Positions 6,727 to 11,400 of a stretch of 11,400 nucleotides of DNA are shown here, piece by piece; the stretch's first letter is position 1, and every line of letters starts with the position of its first letter. The stretch comes from Aestuariicoccus sp032586235. GTDB taxonomy: Bacteria; Pseudomonadota; Alphaproteobacteria; Rhodobacterales; Rhodobacteraceae. Location: positions 1 through 11,400 of the forward strand of contig NZ_JAWHTD010000070.1 in assembly GCF_032586235.1 (NCBI RefSeq), in the 5' to 3' direction. Below the pieces are notes generated by a model. It searched no databases. It saw nothing but the letters and a program-made list of their open reading frames with translations, and had not been told where the DNA came from. Position numbers and translations under genes: made by a program.

Positions 6727-7461
6727 TCAGACGGAAAGGTCGTCGTCGGCAAGTGACGGCGCGAAGTCTTCCTTTGGCCGCAGGCGGAACAGCGTTCCGG
6801 TCCTCTCGGCAGAGGCCATTCGATCGCACCGAAAGGTCCGCGGGCCATTCCTCAGATGATCGAAGGCGACGACATACCAGACCGGGTATTTCAGCAAGAG
6901 GTAGTGCGGTTCGATCTGCCGGTCCGAGGGTTTTCCGTCTTCCCGTCGATACCGTATCCGCAACACTTCTTGGTCCAGAAAAGCCTGGTGCAAGGTCTGT
7001 ACAACGCGTTTCGGGGGGGCGGCGGCGCTTGTCTGGACAAAGGTCGAAGCGGTGACGCCGATCAGGATGCGGGATTTCAGGCGGTTCACCCGGTCGCGTT
7101 TCTGCGGCGAGAAGGACGCCACCAATTGCCGCCGCACGGACCCGAGGCTGGCCAGAAACAGCGGCGAGTTCATCCGCTCGGCGACGGCGATGCTGATCAG
7201 CAGATCGACGGCCTCGGCATAAGTCAGGTTCACCCTGCCGACGCCCCAATTCCGGTCGAGCCGTACGCCACCGCCGCGCCCCCGGTCGGCGTCGATCTGC
7301 ATCCCCTGGTCCCGCATAAGCGACAGATCCCGCGCAATCGTCCGCGTGCTGACACCGTGTTGCCGCGCAAGATCCCCCACCGTGCAATGCGCGTCCTGCT
7401 TTAGCTGGACCGCAAGCATCTCCATCCGTCTTAGCCTGTCCTGCGCATTTGCCCGTGCCAT
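6727..7461 (-). CDS. YafY-type transcriptional regulator (HTH plus WYL domain)
   Basis: A 244-residue DNA-binding protein. An HTH_11/DeoR-like winged helix occupies about residues 8-70 (DRLRRMEMLAVQLKQ, then TVGDLARQHGVSTRTIARDLSLM, then a Gly-rich wing GRGGGVRL). A linker helix region follows, and then a WYL domain at about 165-228 with the signature PVWYVVAFD at 193-201 (W-Y-V rather than W-Y-L) and the Arg-rich FRCDRM strand. WYL domains sense small ligands or nucleic acids. Regulators of this layout commonly repress a divergent VOC-family gene, as here. I prefer ATG 7461 (MARANAQDRL) to ATG 7476, which adds only MSHFF. Neither has a visible Shine-Dalgarno. The end converges on the LysR gene with a 37-base gap. 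Confidence 0.9.
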   Translation of the reverse strand: MARANAQDRLRRMEMLAVQLKQDAHCTVGDLARQHGVSTRTIARDLSLMRDQGMQIDADRGRGGGVRLDRNWGVGRVNLTYAEAVDLLISIAVAERMNSPLFLASLGSVRRQLVASFSPQKRDRVNRLKSRILIGVTASTFVQTSAAAPPKRVVQTLHQAFLDQEVLRIRYRREDGKPSDRQIEPHYLLLKYPVWYVVAFDHLRNGPRTFRCDRMASAERTGTLFRLRPKEDFAPSLADDDLSV

Positions 7462-7475
7462 GAAAAAATGTGACA

Positions 7476-7492
7476 TTTAATGGCATATTAAA
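7476..7492. promoter_or_regulatory. AT-rich inverted repeat between WYL regulator and VOC gene
   Basis: TTTAAT (7476-7481) and ATTAAA (7487-7492) form a perfect 6-bp inverted repeat around GGCAT, in the only strongly AT-rich patch of the divergent promoter region. It lies 14 bases upstream of the preferred regulator start (7461). It is a plausible operator for autorepression and for control of the divergent gene. Confidence 0.5.
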
Positions 7493-7570
7493 CAATATTG
7501 GAGGCGGCAGACGAGGCTTGGACGATGAACGTTGCCAAGCGGCACGGCATCGGCCGGAAGGAGAGAAACG

Positions 7571-7927
7571 ATGAGACTGAATTACTGCGTGGTCGGAACG
7601 AATGACATGGCCGCCGCGACGGCGTTTTACGATGCGCTTTTCGTGCAATCGGGGCTTCGGTCGATGCCGGCATCGGACCGCATGACATACTGGATCGGCG
7701 AGGATTTCGCCTTTGCAACCGCGGTGCCGTTTGACACAAAGCCGGCCACCAGCGGCAACGGCACGATGGTCGGGTTTCATGTGGGCGCCCGCGAAGACGT
7801 CGAAAGACTGCACGCCCTGGCGATCACGCTTGGCGGCACCTGCGAAGGCTCACCGGGCCCGCGCGGCCCGAAGTTTTCGGCCTATGTGAGGGATTTGGAC
7901 GGGAACAAGCTGTGCTTCTCCGACTGA
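7571..7927 (+). CDS. VOC family protein (glyoxalase/bleomycin-resistance fold)
   Basis: A 118-residue single-unit VOC protein. It starts with the typical first strand and helix MRLNYCVVGTNDMAAATAFYDALF, has a central FATAVPFDTKPATSGNGTMVGFHVGAREDVERLHALAITLGG, and ends with the usual YVRDLDGNKLCFSD motif (D-x-D-G-N-K near 110-115). The family includes glyoxalases, dioxygenases and binding proteins. Small Rhodobacterial members of this kind have no assigned substrate. The Shine-Dalgarno AAGGAGAG (7557-7564) lies 6 bases before the ATG. It is divergent from a WYL-domain regulator and is its probable target (inference from arrangement). A GC-rich hairpin follows 17 bases after the stop codon. 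Confidence 0.92.
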   Translation: MRLNYCVVGTNDMAAATAFYDALFVQSGLRSMPASDRMTYWIGEDFAFATAVPFDTKPATSGNGTMVGFHVGAREDVERLHALAITLGGTCEGSPGPRGPKFSAYVRDLDGNKLCFSD

Positions 7928-7944
7928 AAAGACCGAGGCACAAA

Positions 7945-7980
7945 GCGCCCGCTCGGATGGCTCTGCGGGGAAGCGGGCGC
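7945..7980 (+). terminator. GC-rich hairpin downstream of the VOC gene
   Basis: GCGCCCGCT (7945-7953) is the exact reverse complement of AGCGGGCGC (7972-7980), giving a 9-bp stem around an 18-base loop. It begins 17 bases after the VOC stop codon. No T-run follows, so it may act as a factor-assisted terminator or 3'-end stabiliser. The loop is longer than usual for an intrinsic terminator. Confidence 0.45.
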
Positions 7981-8105
7981 GATACGCCAGCGGACATTAT
8001 TCATCATCATAAGACGGATTATACGCGTTTCTTGCCTGTAGCGGATCCCAACAAGAGACAGAGGGCGCCCCCTGAATTTCGGTGATCACGCATGTGAATA
8101 GGGTG

Positions 8106-8125
8106 GACGACGCGGGCCGGTCGTC
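8106..8125 (-). terminator. Small hairpin next to the phosphopantetheinyl transferase stop codon
   Basis: GACGAC (8106-8111) pairs with GTCGTC (8120-8125) around an 8-base GC-rich loop, a few bases past the stop codon at 8132-8134. An alternative overlapping stem, GGCCG/CGGCC at 8115-8119 and 8127-8131, competes with it. There is no T-run, so confidence is low. Confidence 0.3.
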
Positions 8126-8131
8126 GCGGCC

Positions 8132-8857
8132 TTAGCGATGCACCACCCATGTCAGCACATGCGAGGCGTCGGTTTCGTAACGGATGTCAAAGCTGCGCCC
8201 CCGGGGCAGATCGGGGTGCAGGGATTTGGTCAGCGTCAGCGTCAGGCCCCCGCCTTCGGGCAGACCTGTCAGCTGGGCGCTGTCGAAGCCGAAGAACGCG
8301 CGGACGGTGGGGTAGAGCGCCTTGTAGAGCGTCTCTTTGGCGGAAAAGCACAGGGTCGCCGCGAGGTCGGGGTCGGGCGTCCGGGCGATCAGATCGCGTT
8401 CCGCGCCGTCGAGGGTGGCGCGCAGGATCGCATCGAGCGCGTGGCCCTCCGCCACGGCCTCGACATCGACGCCGGGTGCGCCCTGCCCCTGCGGCATCAG
8501 CAGACAGGCGCAGCGCGCGCGGGCGTGGCTTATCGACCCGGCCTGCCCCTCGGGCCAGACCGGCGCGCGGTCCGCGCCGATATGGACCGTACCGTCGACC
8601 CCCAGCGCGGTCTGGGCGACGCGGGCCATAGCGCGCCCGGCCAGATACTCGGACCGCCGTTTGGCCACCGCGCGCGACAGGCTGTCGGGGGGCGCGACCC
8701 CTAGCCGTTCGAACAAGGTCTCGTCATAGCGCGCGAGGTCATAGCCGGCGGTCACCAGCACGCCCTGCCCTGCGGCCCTGAGCCGCGTGTCGCTCAGAAA
8801 GCCCATCGAGAGGTCGGGCAAGGTATCCTGCGTCAGCGCCGTCATCCGGTCTTGCAT
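8132..8857 (-). CDS. 4'-phosphopantetheinyl transferase, EntD type
   Basis: A 241-residue protein with the motifs of EntD/Sfp-type transferases. These move the phosphopantetheine arm of coenzyme A onto a Ser of carrier proteins in nonribosomal peptide, polyketide or siderophore synthesis. Visible are KRRSEYLAGRAMAR (67-80), APVWPEGQAGSISHA (98-112) with the conserved His 111, the metal-binding GVDVEAV with Asp 131 and Glu 133, and FSAKETLYKALYP (171-183) with Glu 175 and Lys 179. The set is complete, so the enzyme should be active. No carrier protein or synthetase gene lies in the window, so its client is elsewhere. The start is ATG 8857, with ATG 8845 (MTALTQ) as an alternative. Neither has a strong ribosome-binding site. 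It is divergent from the small gene at 9013. Confidence 0.92.
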   Translation of the reverse strand: MQDRMTALTQDTLPDLSMGFLSDTRLRAAGQGVLVTAGYDLARYDETLFERLGVAPPDSLSRAVAKRRSEYLAGRAMARVAQTALGVDGTVHIGADRAPVWPEGQAGSISHARARCACLLMPQGQGAPGVDVEAVAEGHALDAILRATLDGAERDLIARTPDPDLAATLCFSAKETLYKALYPTVRAFFGFDSAQLTGLPEGGGLTLTLTKSLHPDLPRGRSFDIRYETDASHVLTWVVHR

Positions 8858-8942
8858 GGCCGGGCGGGCGCGTCACCGTCAAGCGGAAAAACTGTCGAGC
8901 CGGGGCCTTTCCGCCCGCGCGCCAGCGGTCCGGCGATGTGGT

Positions 8943-8957
8943 ACAATGGGTCATTGT
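8943..8957. promoter_or_regulatory. Inverted repeat ACAATG-GGT-CATTGT in a divergent promoter region
   Basis: Two perfect 6-bp arms are separated by three bases in the 155-base gap between the phosphopantetheinyl transferase (minus) and the small plus-strand gene at 9013. The size and symmetry suit a dimeric repressor. It could serve either gene. No matching regulator is encoded next to it. Confidence 0.5.
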
Positions 8958-9012
8958 TCTATCGAGTCGGTGTTTTTTCGAAAATGGCATTCAGACAAGG
9001 GGAAGAATTGAG

Positions 9013-9327
9013 ATGATGATCGCGAGATGGACCTGCGAGGCCAAGTTCGGCCACAAGACCGAGGCCCTGGCCCTGCACAAGGAATGGGAAGAACAGATCG
9101 GCGTTCAGACCGATATCGACGTATCCCGCAGCCGGACCCTCACGGGCTCGGTCGGGGTGAAGGAGGCGGTGATCCAGGCCGAAATGGAGATCGCCAACCT
9201 GGCCGAACTCGACGCCTTCTTCGACAAGATCGCAACGATTGAGATGCACGCCGAATGGGGCAAGAAATTCGGCGAGGTGATCGTGTCCGGCTCGACCTAC
9301 TGGGAGGTCTTCAGAATCGTGGAATAA
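9013..9327 (+). CDS. Small hypothetical protein, probably ABM/NIPSNAP-like dimeric alpha-beta barrel
   Basis: A 104-residue soluble protein. It begins with a strand (MIARWTCEAKFG) and a helix (ALALHKEWEEQIG), then two strands (RSRTLTGSVG and EAVIQAEMEIAN), a helix (LAELDAFFDKIA), and a last strand after a Gly-rich turn (VIVSGSTYWEVFRIV). This order, the length, and the ending W-E-V-F-R resemble ferredoxin-like dimeric alpha-beta barrel proteins such as ABM and NIPSNAP. I cannot assign a function. The AGGGGAAG Shine-Dalgarno (8998-9005) fixes the start at 9013 and excludes a longer reading from a GTG at 8938. It is the last ordinary chromosomal gene before the recombinase block, and its codon use matches the genes to its left. 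Confidence 0.75.
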   Translation: MMIARWTCEAKFGHKTEALALHKEWEEQIGVQTDIDVSRSRTLTGSVGVKEAVIQAEMEIANLAELDAFFDKIATIEMHAEWGKKFGEVIVSGSTYWEVFRIVE

Positions 9328-9343
9328 GCCCGCGCCGCGTCTT

Positions 9344-9381
9344 TAAATGAGCGATGTCCGAGCGCAACGCTCATTCATTTA
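9344..9381. repeat. Compound inverted repeat at the recombinase-proximal boundary
   Basis: Two overlapping inverted repeats share one 38-base block. AATGAGCG (9346-9353) matches CGCTCATT (9368-9375). The outer TAAATGA (9344-9350) matches TCATTTA (9375-9381). Inside, GAGCG (9360-9364) also pairs with CGCTC (9368-9372) across three bases, and GAGCG is itself a direct repeat of 9349-9353. It lies 16 bases after the stop codon of the gene ending at 9327 and 37 bases before the recombinase 3' end. Tyrosine recombinases bind paired inverted arms, so this may be an attachment or element-end site. A transcription terminator serving both convergent genes is the alternative. Confidence 0.5.
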
Positions 9382-9418
9382 CCCGGCACCCTGATGGGCT
9401 CTAGGTAACTCATGTGGT

Positions 9419-10498
9419 TTAGTTTTCGTCTTTGGCGTGTGGAGCCCCCTTCCTAGCCTTCGGTCCATCCCTAATGCTCTGAAGTGCCGCGGCTACGTTC
9501 TGCGATGCCTTCAGTTGATTGGCCTTGATGTAGAAATTCTCCGTGGTGGCCGGCGAGCAGTGCCCAAGAAGCGGCCTTGCATTGAGCGCGTCCTCTGGCG
9601 ATGTCTCCGCGAGGAATGTCGCAGCGATTGTTCGGAAGGCATGGGGCGGCACGGTCTCGCCGAACAGACGGCCTGACTGGCGACAAACACGATCGTATAT
9701 CGAATGATGCGCCATTGGTTTGCCTTTGCCGGCAGGCCAGAGCCGTTCGATATCGCTGGCGTTTGGGAATGCTGGGCGGACATGATGGATGTAACGCACG
9801 ATGTGCTGACCCAAGTCCTCGTGAAGCACCAGGTGAAGGGGCTGATGGGTCTTCGTCTCGGAGCCCGTGAAGCGCAGATGCCATTCGTGGCCGCAGAGCT
9901 TTAGATGCTGCCCGATCCGGATCATTGCCAGGTTTCTCAGCCGGATGGGCGAACAGATGAGCAGGGCGACTAACAGGGTATCCCGGTAGCCAATTCGATG
10001 CTTGGCAACACCGAAGTCCCGATCCGCCAGTCGATCGAGCTCGCGCAGGCAACGATCGAACATTTCAGCAGCCGAGAGAGCTGGCAGAGTGAGCGTGCGG
10101 CGGGGCTTGGCCCAGTGTTTGAGGCGGTTCGACACGTCCATCAACCACCGCCAATCCCGATCGGGTGACATAGCTTTTGCCACCACTTTGAGGTCGCGCA
10201 GATAGCTCTCCACCGTCTTCGGCGCAACGCACCCCATCAACTTACGGGCATAGGCGGTGACTGAGACACTTGTGATACGGTCGACCGGTGCCGCGTGACC
10301 CAGGAGCATTTTACGCGCATCGAGCCACCCCAGCCAGCCCGCGTAATGCTTTTGGAGCGTACGGCGCGTCGCCTCCGACCAATGGGCCCCTGCCCCGCGC
10401 CCATCGAGGATGTCGCCGTCGCGCAGCAATTCGCTCCAGGCCGCGCGATCCATCTCAGGCCAGGCCTCAAACGGCAGATTGGGCCAGCTGCGATTCAT
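9419..10498 (-). CDS. Tyrosine-type site-specific recombinase (second of an overlapping pair)
   Basis: A 359-residue phage-integrase-family recombinase that cuts and rejoins DNA through a covalent 3'-phosphotyrosine. The N-terminal half (about 35-135) is a core-binding region (HWSEATRRTLQKHYAGWLGW, then TVESYLRDLKVVAKAM). The catalytic half carries the full set: Arg 186 in CSPIRLRNL, Lys 216 in GSETKTHQ, His 286 and Arg 289 in PPHAFRT, His 313 in LLGHCSPATTE, and Tyr 323. It should be active. Its ATG overlaps the stop codon of the upstream recombinase (ATGA, 10495-10498), implying coupled translation. Base composition is visibly less GC-rich than the genes left of 9330. Paired or tripled recombinases of this kind occur in Tn554-like and RIT elements. 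I cannot tell which type this is. Confidence 0.93.
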   Translation of the reverse strand: MNRSWPNLPFEAWPEMDRAAWSELLRDGDILDGRGAGAHWSEATRRTLQKHYAGWLGWLDARKMLLGHAAPVDRITSVSVTAYARKLMGCVAPKTVESYLRDLKVVAKAMSPDRDWRWLMDVSNRLKHWAKPRRTLTLPALSAAEMFDRCLRELDRLADRDFGVAKHRIGYRDTLLVALLICSPIRLRNLAMIRIGQHLKLCGHEWHLRFTGSETKTHQPLHLVLHEDLGQHIVRYIHHVRPAFPNASDIERLWPAGKGKPMAHHSIYDRVCRQSGRLFGETVPPHAFRTIAATFLAETSPEDALNARPLLGHCSPATTENFYIKANQLKASQNVAAALQSIRDGPKARKGAPHAKDEN

Positions 10499-11400
10499 TT
10501 CTCACTCTCGGGCGGATCATCCCGCAACTTGGCAAGCAATGCGTTGATACGGCGGCTGGCTGCAGGACCCTCCGTGCCGAGATAGGCCTGAAATGTGGTA
10601 TTGATTGAGCTGTGACCAAGTCGGCGGCTGAGATCGAGCGCCAGCTCAGGATGCCGCTCAATCACGATCTTGGCGATGACGTGACGAAAGAGATGCGGCG
10701 ACATGCGAATGCCCGCGTGCTTCAAGAGCGTCCGGCTCAAAGCGTCCCGCATCGCGGAGTACGATCGCGGACCGCCCTTCTCGCCCGGGAAGAGGTATGG
10801 TCCATCTGAGCCGGGCAAGAGCGGGCGGTGATGCGCCAGAAAGTGTTCGAACAGCGCGACTGTCTCTGCGGGCAACTCCAGGTCCAGTGCCCTGTGACTC
10901 TTGGTGTCATCGTCAGACAAGTGCACGAAGACCCGCTTTCCGCAGCGCCGGAGCTGGGTTTCCAGGTTGAGTTCGCGCAGGTTCTTGACCCGCATCCCAG
11001 TAAAGATCGCCAGCGAGATCGACAAGGCCCGCTCCACACCTTTCGCGCGCCGGAGATTGCTGCGCTGCTTGAGCGCCCGATCGAGTTCCTCTTCCGGAAA
11101 CCGCAACAGGCGCTGCACCACGTCCTCGTCGTCGAATTGCTCAAGGCGCGTCCGATTGCGCTCTCCCATCCCTCCCGGGGATTTCGGTTTGAGGCGCTGG
11201 ACGATCGCCTTGAAAGGAGCCAGCTGCGCCTCATCGTAGCCAAGCTGATGCCGGCCGACAGCGATCATCTGGGTGGCCATCTTGTGGGCATAGCCTTCGG
11301 TCTTGACCCGCTCGCCTTTGAGAAAGGGACGCAGGGCCGCCTTGAAGTGATCCTCCACGAAGAACACTTCGAAGCCGGTGATCTGGTCGATGGACACGGT
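10495..11400 (-). CDS. Tyrosine-type site-specific recombinase, 5' end beyond the window
   Basis: A second phage-integrase-family recombinase whose reading frame is open through the last base, so the N-terminus is missing. Residue numbers here count from the GTG at 11397. The catalytic set is complete: Arg 136 in FTGMRVKNLRELN, Lys 166 in DDTKSHRALDL, His 235 and Arg 238 in SPHLFRHV, His 262 in RRLGHSSINTT, and Tyr 272 in FQAYLG. The part before residue 115 looks like the lower half of a core-binding domain, so a fuller protein upstream is expected. It ends in an ATGA overlap with the downstream recombinase and is probably expressed with it. The two proteins share only the catalytic signature, so they are different subfamilies rather than a recent duplication. 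A third gene may lie further upstream, beyond the window. Confidence 0.9.
   Translation of the reverse strand, partial: TVSIDQITGFEVFFVEDHFKAALRPFLKGERVKTEGYAHKMATQMIAVGRHQLGYDEAQLAPFKAIVQRLKPKSPGGMGERNRTRLEQFDDEDVVQRLLRFPEEELDRALKQRSNLRRAKGVERALSISLAIFTGMRVKNLRELNLETQLRRCGKRVFVHLSDDDTKSHRALDLELPAETVALFEHFLAHHRPLLPGSDGPYLFPGEKGGPRSYSAMRDALSRTLLKHAGIRMSPHLFRHVIAKIVIERHPELALDLSRRLGHSSINTTFQAYLGTEGPAASRRINALLAKLRDDPPESEK

Larger units (their letters stand above)
7928..8131. other. Intergenic region with hairpins, no gene found
   Basis: This 204-base gap lies between the 3' ends of the VOC gene (plus) and the phosphopantetheinyl transferase gene (minus), so it needs no promoter for either. I found no supported reading frame or tRNA. 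It holds a 9-bp-stem inverted repeat at its left end, an AT-rich tract around 7995-8025 that includes a TATAAT on the minus strand (8018-8023) without a recognisable -35 box, the palindrome GTGATCAC (8082-8089), and a small hairpin next to the transferase stop codon. Confidence 0.5.

Noticed and set aside
6686..6728. CTGAG/CTCAG pairing in the short gap between the LysR and WYL genes as a terminator
   Set aside because: Only five base pairs across a long loop, with no T-run. Not distinguishable from chance.
8018..8023. Perfect TATAAT on the minus strand as a promoter for an unseen RNA
   Set aside because: No acceptable -35 hexamer at 16-18 bases spacing, and no terminator at a suitable distance. 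Recorded only as part of the intergenic description.
8132..8857. Phosphopantetheinyl transferase as a sign of a biosynthetic gene cluster, together with PhzF
   Set aside because: No carrier protein, synthetase, or other phenazine or siderophore gene is in the window. The two genes are about 4 kb apart with unrelated genes between.
8739..8990. 83-codon minus-strand frame overlapping the transferase start and the divergent promoter region
   Set aside because: Out of frame with the transferase, low-complexity C-terminus, no ribosome-binding site, and it would cover the shared promoter.

Overview
The window looks like chromosome of a high-GC alphaproteobacterium, most likely a member of the Rhodobacteraceae (inferred). 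The basis is the strong G/C third-position bias from about 1 to 9330, and a gene set I associate with that group: a SEL1/peptidoglycan-binding protein, DUF1045, DUF1203, small LysE exporters and a divergent YafY-type regulator/VOC pair. I ran no database search, so family names rest on recognised motifs and gene lengths.

Layout. (1) 28-2332, plus strand: a SEL1-repeat/peptidoglycan-binding protein that seems to lack its N-terminus, then a DUF1045 2H-phosphoesterase-like protein, with a perfect inverted repeat between them. (2) 2368-4477: an ACR3 arsenite exporter (minus) divergent from a PhzF-family isomerase (plus). phzF ends at a good hairpin terminator. (3) 4538-5722, minus: a LysE/RhtB exporter followed by a DUF1203 protein. 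The exporter is divergent from a LysR regulator (5820-6689, plus), and repeated TCGCAG half-sites lie between them. (4) 6727-7927: a WYL-domain regulator (minus) divergent from a VOC/glyoxalase protein (plus), with an AT-rich inverted repeat between. (5) 7928-8131: a 204-base gap with hairpins but no gene. (6) 8132-9327: an EntD-type phosphopantetheinyl transferase (minus) divergent from a small ABM-like protein (plus). (7) 9344-11400: a compound inverted repeat, then two overlapping tyrosine recombinase genes (minus). The upstream one runs off the window.

How the genes work together. Up to about 9330 this is ordinary accessory chromosome: unrelated one- or two-gene units in divergent pairs. 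Two of these are classic regulator/target pairs (LysR-LysE and WYL-VOC), each with a plausible operator in the shared promoter. The recombinase block is different. Its base composition is less GC-rich, the two genes are translationally coupled through an ATGA overlap, and both enzymes keep a full catalytic set. It is probably one end of a mobile element, possibly of the multi-recombinase type.

I see no CRISPR array, tRNA, rRNA or biosynthetic cluster, and no convincing new multi-gene system. The most unusual structure is the recombinase pair with the compound inverted repeat beside it. Next is the SEL1 gene at the left edge, which appears to be broken.
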